64,000 nucleotides of DNA from Wurfbainia villosa (Eukaryota; Streptophyta; Magnoliopsida; Zingiberales; Zingiberaceae): NCBI GenBank assembly GCA_025175895.1, contig CM045990.1, positions 1,860,001 to 1,924,000 of the forward strand. The letters are read 5' to 3'. The first letter of the stretch is position 1, and each line of letters opens with the position of its first letter. Shown in pieces: positions 35,141 through 45,345 of this stretch. Position numbers and translations under genes: made by a program. The notes below the pieces were generated by a model. The model was given only the letters and a program-made list of their open reading frames with translations. It was not told the DNA's origin and ran no database searches.

Positions 35141-35157
35141 GATGTATTTTTGTAGTG

Positions 35158-35655
35158 AAGAATCCATAGGACTAACATCGCACCAAACTTCATCTTTATA
35201 CTTATTGCCAATAGAAAATTAAACAAGACATCTTTGAGTTATCTTCAAATCATTACCTTTTCGAAGCTATGATAACTTGCAAGGTTGAGGATGATCTTCG
35301 ATTTTTAATTTTAGCTTCTCTACCATTGTAGTAGCCACAACATTTTCGTAACTTCCTCCATCAATGATAACATCGCACACTTTATCATGAGGAGGTGCAC
35401 CTAATATGAAAGCTATTGTTGTGAAGCCATGACTGATCTTCAACATAAGTAGCATTGAGGTTACGTTGTACCACCAAAAAATCTCTATGATCTGCATAAG
35501 TAATTTCTTTGCCTTCATCGGATTCATCATAGATAGAGACTGCCTCATAAAATTCTTTCTTATCTTCTTCCTCAACAAAAGTAGTAATCCTGTGATTTGA
35601 ACAATCCGTTGTAGTGTCTAAAACCTTTGCATTTGAAACATGCCATTTGGTTTAA
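35158..35655 (-). pseudogene. Gypsy gag end and protease (5' part), broken
   Basis: On the - strand: a degenerate zinc knuckle (CFKCKGFRHYN, ~35600-35640), a frameshift, then an acidic linker. The retroviral-type protease core follows (VCDVIIDGGSYENVV, ~35330-35380), with Gly in place of the usual Ser after Asp. The frame runs to the CACTA target site at 35158 and continues at 31590. The knuckle is the most 5' piece; before it the element is cut off against NLR sequence. Confidence 0.8.
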
Positions 35656-36051
35656 CAAAACCATCATTGTTCTCCTTGTCTCGAATACCTTAGGATTTGG
35701 TCGGTTTTAAATCTATAGAAATCCTCAACGTCACAGGATGTGCATCCTTGTCTCTAATACCCCATGGGATCAGGCGATCAATTGGCCTTCTTAAGTTGTT
35801 AGGAATATTTGTCGATGCCAATGGAGGTTTGGAGTTTGTACAGTTGCAAGCTTTAATAAATATTTGAAAAATAGGATTAAGAAACCTAGAACAAGCAGAG
35901 GAGACTCAAATTGAAGTGTTGATGGGCCAACAAAGACTTTGGAACTTGTCATTGCACTAGGGAGGTGAAGAAACAAATGAGAGTTCTGAATCAACTACAC
36001 CACTACGGATACTCGAAGCTCTCCAACCCAATGTGTATTTGCAAAGGCTAG

Positions 36052-36479
36052 TGTAACCGCTGCATTATCGTTGCAGCGTGCACACGTTGCAACAACAACG
36101 TGTGCACGTGCTGCACGAAGTGCAGTTTGTGCACTTCGTGCAGTGCAGCGGTAACACCCCCTTATAAGGGGGTGTGCATCCAAAGTGCAGGGTGCTGGGT
36201 AGCAGAGAGGAGACGTCGAAGTGCTGTTTGAAAGGCGAGTGAAGTGTTGTCGGAAGGAAGAGCGAACACCAAGGCGCGGCCGGATTTTGTCTCGTGGAGA
36301 AGTAGGACCCTTCCATTGTGATCGGTCCTCAAACAGAGAGCAGAAGCCATCATCCGAACAGTACCAAAAAGCGAGAAGATTTCTGACGATCACTGTAAGT
36401 TTTCTTTACAGCTTCAGTATTTCATTCCTTTCATTTATTTCGTTTAGATTAACTCGAAGAGATGTGAAAATTACCAACA
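36052..36479 (+). repeat. 5' LTR of Copia B
   Basis: 428 bp. It contains interlaced inverted words GTGCACACGTTGCAAC / GTTGCAACAACAACGTGTGCAC and GCACGAAGTGCA (36070-36150), then CCCCTTATAAGGGGGTG (36165), a palindrome overlapping a possible TATA box. The right LTR lacks an 11-bp part of the GCACTTCGTGCA section. Confidence 0.85.
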
Positions 36480-36559
36480 ATGGTATCAGAGCCCAAGTTG
36501 GTATGCATCAGTTCGAGATTTTTCATATTTAACTTTCTGTAAATCTACTGTTCATCGTG

Positions 36560-37460
36560 AAATCGCGAAAAAGAAGTCGCGAAGAAGATGAACAGTGCTC
36601 TGGGCGAAGAAAAGTAAATCGCCCTGGCAAAACTGCTCTGTACAAAGCAGTTTCCGCAGTTTCCCAAATTGCTCTGGGCGAAGAAAAGAAAATCGCCCTG
36701 GACAAATCGCTCTGTACAGAGCGGTTTCAGTGCTTCCAGAAAACTGCTCGGGTAATTGTTCCCGAGCGGTTACAGCACTTCCAGGGCAGTTTCAAACCGG
36801 TATGAGCGATTTTTGAAACTGCCGAGCGGTTTCAGAAATTCCAGAGCGGTTCAAACTAGTCTGAACAAAAGACCGGTCTGGGAAATGAACCGGTCTGGAT
36901 TTCAGATTGATGCGAGACCGATCAGCATCAACGATCACCGAATCGTCCGGATGTCGACCGATGCAGGATTTGAACCGATCTAGATTTTAGATTGGTTTGA
37001 GACGATCGCATCAACCGATCTAGGATCGATGCGGGCGTCGACCGGTCAGGATATGGCGGTTTGGAAATCGATCAACAGAGCGCGATTCATGGAATCGCCA
37101 CAAAATAGACGATCTTGATTTGATCGTCTGCGACTAGTCTGAATAATAGACCAGTTTGGGACTAGTCTGGACGTCAGACCAGTTTGGAAAATAAACCGGT
37201 TTGGAAACCGGTCTGGATTATAGACCAGTAGAGCAGTTCACGTGAACTGCCCTGGAATTTCCAGAAATCGGTCTGAAATTGTTCAAACCGGTCTGGAATT
37301 TTAGGAAACTGGTCTTAAATCGATCAAACAAGTCGAAATTTCTAGAAATCAGTCTGAAATTGTTAAACCGGTCTGGAATTTTAGGAAACCGATCTGGAAT
37401 TGTTCAAACCGATTTGAAATTCTAGAAACTAGTCTGGATTTTCAAGATATAGGTTGGGAT
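36560..37460 (+). repeat. Leader repeats of Copia B
   Basis: Two ~74-bp direct copies (GCTCTGGGCGAAGAAAAG...) start at 36597 and 36671. From 36830 to 37450 there is a loose array of ACCGGTCTGGA(A/T)TT / AAACCGGTCTGG words, more than ten. No coding potential is evident; this is untranslated leader. Confidence 0.6.
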
Positions 37461-37682
37461 TTCCAATTTCAGTGCTCTGCTAGTAGACTAAAAGTTCGAG
37501 CAGAGCAGAGAGTGCTCGGCCAACATTTAAAAGTAGTTTGCTAGCATTACAAGTGCTCGGGATTTCTATATAGGGCTTGGGATTTCCTTGGACTCAGGCT
37601 AGAAATATGGAAGTCTAGAGAAAGAAGCACTAAAAGTAGTTGGAGTCCACAGTAAGAGCTAGGCCAGAGGGCTAGTTTTACT

Positions 37683-39172
37683 TGTTGGTGCAATCGGCCC
37701 AGGTCACGATTGACCAGACTCGAGTGATGTTTTGATGTTTGACATTGATGGCGATTAATGTTTTGGGGAGATTGTTTATACAATCGACCTAGGTTATAAT
37801 TGACCAGACTCGAGTTTGACTTGAGGGAGTCTTTGATGGTTGACTAGGGATTGACCATGTGATTATGGGAAAGTCCAAGCATGGGTCTTGGCAAGGTAAA
37901 GTCCAAGTCATGGGTACTTGGTATGGAAAGTCCAAGTGGGACACTTGGCATTTGGGAAAGTCCAAGTCTTGAGCACTTGGCACAAGGAAAGTCCAAGCAT
38001 GGGGCTTGGCATGGAAAGTCCAACATGGGTTGGCAAGGGAAAGTCCAAGTATGGGTCTTGGCATGGAAAGTCCAACATGGGTTGGCAAGGGAAAGTCCAA
38101 GCTTGAGTCTTGGCATTTGTAAAGTCCAAGGGTGAAGTCTTGGCAGCATAAGTCCAATGATTGGCGGCGTAAAGTCCAAGCGGAGTCTTGGCGGCGTAAG
38201 TCCAATGTGCCTTGGCGGTGTAGACACCATTAGCATGACATAGCCGATGGAAGCACCTGAAGGCTAGCGCGATGGATGAACAAGTCATGGATGCCTTGGA
38301 GGGATCCGAGAGGCGTGAGGCTGATAGAGGTGGCTAGAAGGCTTAGGTATAGGCTAAGGGTGGTCTAGCAAGTATGGGGGAACCATACTTGGGTTAAAAC
38401 CTCATTTTTGAGGTTGACAGTCGATTGACATTGTGACCGGTTCGACTGCCGTGAGTCGACTTGAGTTCGACTGCCGTTTAAGAGCTAAAATTGCTCTAGC
38501 AATGATCATCATTGGAAGCGATCGGTGATCGATGTCAACGATACGATCGCTAAGGGATGGCAATGATCGCGGCTTGAGTTGCGAGGAACTTGTCCAACGT
38601 GGATTGAGCCATTGTCTTACACTGATGTGCGGGCATTCGGTGACTTATGGCGATCGGCTGAAATCGGCTGATGGAGGATAAAAGCAGCTGTTCGTGGAAG
38701 GCTCAAGCAGCGGTTTTCTTTGGCGATTTGAAGGGGAATTGTTAGTGCTCTTCCAGTCCTTCAAGGCTAGTCCAAGGCAACCAAATATCAAGCAACCAAA
38801 GTGCTCTTGTAAAGTGTTTTTCTTTACTTGCATTGTATTTCTTACTTGTATTAGCTTGTATCTTTTGTATTACTTAGTGTAATCCTTGTACGAGGTTTCT
38901 CCACCTCCGGCTTGTGTCGAGAAGGAGTTGTTTGTGATCAGTGAGTGCATATGCATCACTAGAGCTCTTTAGAGCTCGATCCGTGGAGTAGGAACCATTC
39001 GGTTCCGAACCACGTTATATGACCGTGTTGTGATTGTATATCTTGTTATATTTATTTGTTATTACTATTCCGTTGTGCTAACAAGATTGTAGAGACGATC
39101 GCGAACGAATTCCATCATCGTAAGATCACGCGACGCTATTCACCCCCCTCTAGCGGCCTCAAATCTCCTACA
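37683..39172 (+). repeat. 5' LTR of Copia C
   Basis: 1490 bp. It holds a repeat array at 37866-38225, CAGTCGACT-like motifs at 38415-38465, and the end CTATTCACCCCCCTCTAGCG shared with other SIRE-like LTRs in this window. The right LTR is 86 bp longer, partly from two small insertions after its first 40 bases. Confidence 0.85.
37866..38225 (+). repeat. Array of stem-loop units AAGTCCAAG...CTTGGCA in the 5' LTR
   Basis: About twelve degenerate units of 22-33 bp have the plan GG(A/T)AAGTCCAAG, 4-10 variable bases, (A/C)CTTGGCA. Within most units CCAAG pairs with CTTGG, so each could form a small hairpin. The same array is in the 3' LTR at 42990-43355. Overlapping open frames on both strands here are repeat by-products. 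Confidence 0.85.
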
Positions 39173-39239
39173 ATTGGTATCAGAGCCCGGGGCTCTTCTA
39201 CGGTTTAACAACCCAGAGTCAAGACGCTAGAGGAACAAG

Positions 39240-40775
39240 ATGGAATTCAAGGAGAGATTGGGTGACGACATCAACGTTCCGCCTTCCTTCGACCGCGAAG
39301 ATTTCGCGTATTGGAAAGGTAGAATGATGCATTTTTTAATGTGTGACTTTGATAATTGGATTAGTGTCTTAGTAGGTTTTGACACTCCAAAAGACGAAGA
39401 AGGAAGAAAAATCAAGAAAAAGAATTGGAGTCAAGAACAACTCCGATACTATAACATTAACAATAAGGTAATGAGTATTTTGCTTAATATAATCCCTAAT
39501 GATATTTTGATCAAGATAGGGGATTGTAAAGACGCCAAGGAGGTATGGAACAAATTGGAAAAATTCCATGAAGAGCCTCACTCAATCCAAGAAGATGAGG
39601 AGGATGAGGAAGAGAGCTCATCCTCACAAGAAAGTGAGGATTCGGAGGTCGAGGAGTGTTCGACATCCAAGGAGGAAGAAGTGGTGGAAAAGGTAGAATT
39701 AGAAGAAACCTCAACCTCTAGGATTGAGGGGGAGGGGATTAGAACATCTACACCGGAGCAACCCCAAGAAGAGTCTTCCACATCCGGTCAAGATGAAGAA
39801 GCTCCAACTCCGGCACCTACCACCACAAATACCCTAGGTAACTCAAGCAATGTAGGTTCAAATAAAAATCACATAATTTGTTTTGAGTGTAGGGAGGTAG
39901 GACATTACAAGAGTAAATGTCCTAAAAGAATCAAGAAGAGTCCACCGGTGCCAAAAGTCAATGAAGCCGGTGTTCCCACCAAGAAAAGCAAGGAACAAAT
40001 CACTTGCTTCAAGTGCCATCAAAAGGGGCACTATAGAAGTCAATGCCCTAGGGGGAGCAAAAAGACCCAAGAAGAAGCATCACAAGTAGGGGGAGCTAAA
40101 GCTAACCCTAAGGTACATTTTAGTAATGCATCTTTGAATTTAAATGTTAAAAAGCATGCTAGAAATTTTAACTCTCTTGCAATTTATGAAAAGCATGCTA
40201 ATAAAAATAAATATTTTTGTTTAGGAGCTAAGAATGTCCACTTAGGAAATAAGGAGAAATTTGGGACTAATGTCTCTAAAAATATTCTACCTAGGGAATC
40301 AATTAGGAAAATAGGAGAGCACCTAGGTTTTAACCCTAAATGGACTAGGCATATGCCTAGAAAGTCCCATGCCCAAGAATTTAATCAAAAAATAATTGGG
40401 CAATTAGAGGTTGAAAATCAAGTCTTGAGGTCAAGGCTTGAAAAACTTGAAAAGACCCTTAAGGCTATGCAAAATCAAATGCAAGGGTCAATTAGTCAAA
40501 CTTCTAGGTCAAAATCTCAAAGTCAACACTTAGGACCCAAGAAGCAAAAGTCATCAAAGGGCAAGAAGGGTTTGGGTCACAAACCTAAGCCTAAGATGGC
40601 TTACCATAGTGTTCCATTTGATTATGGAACACAAACTAGGTCTAGGAAGACCAAGGTCAATAGGGAAGTCATCCCTAAGGTTGACCAAAGGGTGTGCCTA
40701 GTGGCTAAGGTTTCTAGGAAACCTAGGGTTCCACTAAGAAGGTTGCAAGGGAAGTTACCCCTAGAGTCAACCTAG
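39240..40775 (+). CDS. Gag protein of Copia C (open, internally shortened)
   Basis: 511 codons without a stop, starting at the first ATG 65 bases past the primer site. Residues 10-110 are the N-terminal gag part of SIRE-like Copia (PSFDREDFAYWKGRM, then a WNKLEKF helix). A Ser/Glu-rich acidic linker (115-200) follows at once. Two CCHC zinc knuckles, CFECREVGHYKSKC (~214) and CFKCHQKGHYRSQC (~256), come next. Then a Lys-rich region with a coiled-coil-like segment (LEVENQVLRSRLEKLEKTL, ~400) and a basic tail. Compared with the related gag at 56446, the capsid section between WNKL and the acidic linker (about 100 residues, UBN2-like) is missing without breaking the frame. Gag would package element RNA in the cytoplasm; whether this version can is unknown. 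Confidence 0.85.
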   Translation: MEFKERLGDDINVPPSFDREDFAYWKGRMMHFLMCDFDNWISVLVGFDTPKDEEGRKIKKKNWSQEQLRYYNINNKVMSILLNIIPNDILIKIGDCKDAKEVWNKLEKFHEEPHSIQEDEEDEEESSSSQESEDSEVEECSTSKEEEVVEKVELEETSTSRIEGEGIRTSTPEQPQEESSTSGQDEEAPTPAPTTTNTLGNSSNVGSNKNHIICFECREVGHYKSKCPKRIKKSPPVPKVNEAGVPTKKSKEQITCFKCHQKGHYRSQCPRGSKKTQEEASQVGGAKANPKVHFSNASLNLNVKKHARNFNSLAIYEKHANKNKYFCLGAKNVHLGNKEKFGTNVSKNILPRESIRKIGEHLGFNPKWTRHMPRKSHAQEFNQKIIGQLEVENQVLRSRLEKLEKTLKAMQNQMQGSISQTSRSKSQSQHLGPKKQKSSKGKKGLGHKPKPKMAYHSVPFDYGTQTRSRKTKVNREVIPKVDQRVCLVAKVSRKPRVPLRRLQGKLPLEST

Positions 40776-42786
40776 GTAAGACCCAAATAACCAAGGCTAA
40801 CAAGTCTAGAAGGGTCATTAGGAGGGTATCTAGGGAGGTTATCCCTAAGGAATACCTAATTAACCCAATGAGCTCAAATAGATTTTGGGTTCCTAGGAGC
40901 GTGATAGATTCATGCTAGAAGGGTTTAGGGTGTGTCAGCCTTGATTGGATGGATAGTTAACTCAACCATGATAAAGGTGACATTTTAGGTCATTTTCAAG
41001 GTTATGGTTACCTTGGAAATACATTTGAGCTTTAATCTTAAAAGATTTTAGTATGTGCCAATATTATTTGAGAAGTTTGATAAATTGATCAAATTGACAC
41101 AATTTAGATTTAGAGGTTAGTGTGCCATTTTGAGTTTTTTGGCACACTAGGGAGATTAGTAGTATTATGGCAAAAATATGCTTAATTATCTCAAATGACA
41201 ACTAATATTAAATCTTAGGTATTATTATACCTATATATTTTATATACCATGCTTTGATTTTTCATATAACATGTCATGACATCATGTCTATTTTTATCAT
41301 TTATATGTCATGATTATATTTAGGAATTAGGATTGAATGTCATGTGCTTTAATTTTTATATCATATGCCATGACATCATGATCATTGGCCATGCTTTATT
41401 TTTGCTATTATTATGCCATGATCATTTCATGCATTAACTTGATTGAAAATTGATTTAAGGACTATGGTATGACTTGGAGTCCCATTCATAAGGGAATCAA
41501 GTAGAGTTGCCTTAGAAAATGCATGAAACCCTAGATTAAATGAACCAAAACCCACATCTCACATCCAATTGACATGTATGTGTATTTATACACTCTAGAT
41601 ACATGTGAGATGCTAGGATATGAGTTGAGTTCAAGGTGCATAGTTTTTACATCTAGATGAACTAAAACTCATCTAATTTTAATTGTGGATCATTGGAAAA
41701 GCTTGTGTACAAGTCATGTACATTGAGCCCAAGGAATATGATCCAAAATAAGGTTTTGAAAACATATTAAAATCTTTTTGAAAAACCTTGGCGAAGTCTA
41801 TCTTTTGATAGCAATAACCATTGATGAAGTTGATACAAAGTAGGGAGAAAACATTGAAAATTTTAATGGTTTTGAACTTTGTGCCAATTTCACTATTTTA
41901 TGGGTAAAATAATTTTTAAATATTTTTCACCCATTGTATTGACTATAAGTAATATACATATCAAATTTCGTGATTTTTCGATATACGTAGAATTACTTAT
42001 GAATTTTCAAAATCCATTTCTGATAATCAAATTGAAATTTGGTCATCGATCGGCAGGTGGCGATCGGTGATGTAGTGTGATCGGTGTAGCGTGAGTCGAT
42101 TGCAAATGCTGATTTCGGGAAAACTAGGTTTGTTTAGCCCATGTTCAGCTACGGTTAAGGTCCCTAACCACTCCTAACCCTAGGATATACTTTGGGAAGC
42201 ATTATAAAGGGTGAAAATCCATTGGATATGGATTAGGAGAGTTGTTTAGGGTTTGTATCAAATTTAAGGTGGGGAGAGTTCATGTTTAAACTTTTAACCT
42301 TATTTTTGATGGTTTAGAGTTCCTATTGGCTTAGGGATTTCCCAAGGACATTGTTGGTGCAATGGTCAAGGGGGAGCAAGCCTTTAGGGGGAGTTATCCA
42401 TCTTGGGATGATGGATGTGTTTCTCTTCTTGAAGGGGGAGAAGTTATTGGGGAAGTATCATCAATTGGGAAAATTGATGGGATATTGAGAAACCTAATTT
42501 GGAAATTGGGAGAGAGTATAGGATTTCCTTTCTTGAGTGATATGAGATTTATCACTAGGAAGATGGTAGGCATCCTAGGTATTTTTGGATAAGGGGGAGA
42601 TTGTAAGATCTCATTGGGACATGAGATATTGACCTCCTTGGAGAGATAACCTTTTTGATGTTAGTCAAAAAGGGGGAGAAGTTTTGGAGAGTGTTTGGGA
42701 TTACCAATTTGGGATAATTAGTAAGGAAATTTGAGTTAGGAGCCTAACTCAAGGTTTGTTTTGTCAAACATCAAAAAGGGGGAGAT
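40776..42786 (+). other. Internal non-coding region of Copia C, ending in the purine tract
   Basis: A degraded continuation of gag (RFWVPRSVIDSC, ~40882) is followed by AT-rich DNA with no pol motif. Recurring TATGCCATGACATCATG words lie at 41265-41435. Purine-rich AAAGGGGGAGA blocks occur at 42370-42440, 42590 and 42672 before the real tract at 42772-42786. Confidence 0.7.
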
Positions 42787-44362
42787 TGTTGGTGCAATCG
42801 GCCCAGGTCACGATTGACCAGACTCGAGTTTGACTCGAGTGATGTTTTGATGTTTGATATAATATGTTTGACATTGATGGCAGTTAATATTTTGGGGAGA
42901 TTGTTTATACAATCGACCTAGGTTATAATTGACCAGACTCGAGTTTGACTCGAGGGAGTCTTTGATGGTTGACTAGGGATTGACCATGTGATTATGGGAA
43001 AGTCCAAGCATGGGTCTTGGCAAGGTAAAGTCCAAGTCATGGGTACTTGGCATGGAAAGTCCAAGTGAGACACTTGGCATTTGGGAAAGTCCAAGTCTTG
43101 AGTACTTGGCACAAGGAAAGTCCAAGCATGGGGCTTGGCATGGAAAGTCCAACATGGGTTGGCAAGGGAAAGTCCAAGCATGGGTCTTGGCATGGAAAGT
43201 CCAACATGGGTTGGCAAGGGAAAGTCCAATCTTGAGTCTTGGCATTTGTAAAGTCCAAGGGTGAAGTCTTGGCAGCATAAGTCCAATGATTGGCGGTGTA
43301 AAGTCCAAGCGGAGTCTTGGCGGCGTAAGTCCAATGTGCCTTGGCGGTGTAGACACCGTTAGCATGACATAGCCGATGGAAGCACCTGAAGGCTAGCGTG
43401 ATGGATGAACAAGTCATTGACGGCTTGGAGGGATCTGAGAGGTGTGAGGCTGATGGAGGTGGCTAGAAGGCTTAGGTCTAGGCTAAGGGTGGTCTAGCAA
43501 GTATGGGGGAACCATACTTGGGTTAAAACCTCATTTTTGAGGTTGGCAGTCGACTGACATTGTGACTGATTAGACTGTCGTGAGTCGACTTGAGTTTGAC
43601 AACCGTTTAAGAGATGAAATTGCTTTGGCGTTACTCATTGGAAGCGATCGTGATGTCAACATCGCGATGGCAATGATCATTGAGCGCGATTGAGTTCTGA
43701 GCCTGAGAATGCTCCGTACGGGCCGGTCGATGGCGTTATCGGCCGCCAATGTTGGCGATCGGTGAGAGTACCGTTGGAACTTGTCCAGCGTGGATTGAGT
43801 CGTTGTCTCACATCTGATGTTAGCGATCGGTGACTTATGGCTGATCGGAAATCCAGCCCGATGAAGGATAAAAGCAGCTGTTCGTGGAAGGCTCAAGAAG
43901 TGGTTTTCTTGGGCGATTTGAAGGGGAATTGTTGGTGCTCTTCCAGTCCTTCAAGGCTAGTCCAAGACAACCAAAGATCAAGCAACCAAAGTGCTCTTGT
44001 AAAGTGTTTTTCTTTACTTGCATTGTATTTCTTACTTGTATTAGCTTGTATCTTTTGTATTACTTAGTGTAATCCTTGTACGAGGTTTCTCCACCTCCGA
44101 CTTGTGTCGAGAAGGAGTTGTTTGTGATTAGTGAGTGCATGTTCATCACTAGAGCTCTTTAGAGCTCGATCCGTGGAGTAGGAACCATTCGGTTCCGAAC
44201 CACGTTATATGACCGTGTTGTGATTGTGTATCTTGTTATATTTATTTGTTATTACTATTCCGCTGTGCTAACAAGATTGTAGAGACGACCGCGAACGAAT
44301 TCCATCATCGTAAGATCACGCGACGCTATTCACCCCCCTCTAGCGGCCTCAAATCTCCTACA
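42787..44362 (+). repeat. 3' LTR of Copia C
   Basis: 1576 bp, highly similar to 37683-39172. The hairpin array is at 42990-43355, CAGTCGACTG at 43547, and it has the same TTCACCCCCCTCTAGCG end. Extra words TTTGACTCGAG and ATATAATATGTTTG near the start are absent from the 5' copy. Confidence 0.85.
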
Positions 44363-44811
44363 CTACTGTTAGTCAACATTGGTTGACAAAGTTGATTTTG
44401 GTCAACTTGACTCATAACACGAGTAGTTGTTTGGAACAACTAGAACTCGGATAAAAACAACTTATACATAGGTCAAAAGGAACTAGAGTTGATGGCTAGG
44501 AACGATGTGAAAATAAAAAACCGTTCATTTCACTCGAGTGCCTGGGGTAATCGGAGATAAATGAAGGTGTTTAGTTTTCGCATTAATGGTCATGTCAAAA
44601 CAGATTAGATGGATTGGACTTAGATGATAGTTGACTGGTAAATATATCAGTCGACTTGTCTAAGCGTATCAGTCGCCTGTTCTCCACAGAATCAAGGAGA
44701 TTAATCCTTGATTAAATGTGTTTATTCTATGCCAATATAAATTTAATTAAGCCGGTATGTGTACTGGGTTGTCAGTTTTGTACTGACTTAATTAATTTCA
44801 ATTTTTTACAG

Positions 44812-45345
44812 ATGGCACGAATGATTACCACGATGACCAGACGCGATGTGTTGCGTAACCGGCTGAGGGAGGCAATCCAGGGGATAGAGTATGACTCAAC
44901 ACATAGAGTCGGGCGACACATAGGGAGATTGGACAGACTATTCTGGAGACTCGAGATGCAGGAGTTTCCTATTCTAGAAAATTACAGGTTCTGGGCTCTG
45001 GTCCGCTCACTGCCACAACACCTTAGTGACATAGCGTATCAGATCTGGGGGCGCTATGAGGGGTGCGTCTCATATACCCAGTTATGCACTGAGCTGCTTC
45101 ACTACGAGGACTGTGAGGTGCACCGTGAAGATCCAGAGGAAGATTCGGGAGAGGACCCTGAAGAAGTCTTTCCTTTTGGATCGCTTCAAAGGTGTCCTTC
45201 AGAAGATTCTGCGTCCTGGCATCATCTTGAGAGCATCTCAACGGGGGATGTCCTAGTTCAGCCCAAGAAGATTGGGCATGTTTGGATCGTTATTGCACTA
45301 GTATTTGTACTAGTGGGAGTAATGATTATCTACCTAGTTTGTTAG
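44812..45345 (+). CDS. Extra ORF between leader and gag of Copia B: gag-like helices plus C-terminal membrane segment
   Basis: 177 residues from the ATG at 44812; the same frame is open back to 44716. The ATG directly follows a T-rich stretch ending ACAG (44805-44811), like a 3' splice site. Residues 8-100 are predicted helical and rich in Arg and aromatic residues. They include DRLFWRLEMQEFPILENY, FWALVRSLPQHLSDI and LCTELLHYEDCE. The spacing L..L..M.E...FxxLVRSLP...L.TELL.YE recalls the capsid part of Copia gag proteins (LxxSLP), but this is only a resemblance. Residues 105-130 are acidic. Residues 154-177 are a hydrophobic run (WIVIALVFVLVGVMIIYL) ending the protein, as in tail-anchored proteins. 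It has no stop, although gag and pol next to it have many. I do not recognise a named family. Confidence 0.55.
   Translation: MARMITTMTRRDVLRNRLREAIQGIEYDSTHRVGRHIGRLDRLFWRLEMQEFPILENYRFWALVRSLPQHLSDIAYQIWGRYEGCVSYTQLCTELLHYEDCEVHREDPEEDSGEDPEEVFPFGSLQRCPSEDSASWHHLESISTGDVLVQPKKIGHVWIVIALVFVLVGVMIIYLVC

Larger units (their letters stand above)
31591..35157. mobile_element. Non-autonomous CACTA element with perfect TIRs and 3-bp target duplication
   Basis: 3567 bp. The left terminus CACTACAAAAATA (31591-31603) and right terminus TATTTTTGTAGTG (35145-35157) are perfect 13-bp inverted repeats. AAG flanks both ends (31588-31590 and 35158-35160). Removing the element and one AAG leaves the gypsy protease frame continuous. 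Both ends carry the same GCGACGAAA subterminal repeats as the larger CACTA (31600-32260, 34500-35140). Inside are a Transposase_24-like segment (32480-32750), a long inverted repeat and a CpG-rich block. There is no TNP2 transposase, so it would depend on another element. Confidence 0.93.
28990..35655 (-). mobile_element. Ty3/gypsy retrotransposon remnant, no LTRs visible, split by a CACTA element
   Basis: On the - strand, the order from high to low coordinate is gag zinc knuckle (about 35600-35640), protease (35160-35340 and 31500-31590), RT (30650-31300), RNase H (29932-30443), integrase (29274-29945) and the pol C-terminal tail (28990-29113). The order protease, RT, RNase H, integrase is the Ty3/gypsy arrangement. 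Both LTRs are gone: the 3' side ends at an LTR fragment near 28985 and the 5' side at NLR sequence near 35655. 31591-35157 is a later CACTA insertion. Confidence 0.85.
37683..44362 (+). mobile_element. SIRE-like Copia C with gag but no pol (non-autonomous), inserted in Copia B
   Basis: Left LTR 37683-39172 and right LTR 42787-44362 start TGTTGGTGCAATCGG and end AAATCTCCTACA. Flanks are TTACT (37678-37682) and CTACT (44363-44367), one change in five. The primer site TGGTATCAGAGC is at 39175, and the purine tract AAAAAGGGGGAGAT ends at 42786. The internal region (3.6 kb) has one long open gag frame and nothing resembling protease, integrase, RT or RNase H. It must have been mobilised by proteins from another element. 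Confidence 0.9.

Noticed and set aside
37866..38225. CRISPR-like array of short repeats with variable spacers
   Set aside because: Units are degenerate, spacing is 22-33 bp, and they lie in a plant LTR retrotransposon. There is no leader or cas gene.
37844..38288. Overlapping long ORFs on both strands (also 42918-43417)
   Set aside because: They translate the AAGTCCAAG/CTTGG tandem units in several frames and recur in both LTRs of Copia C; no conserved protein character.
39175..39186. tRNA-like matches at LTR borders (also 13822, 36481, 56272)
   Set aside because: These are 12-base primer-binding sites complementary to initiator Met-tRNA, not tRNA genes.
44812..45345. Envelope-like gene
   Set aside because: Retroelement env-like ORFs lie 3' of pol and have a signal peptide and internal membrane segment. 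This one is 5' of gag with only a terminal hydrophobic stretch.
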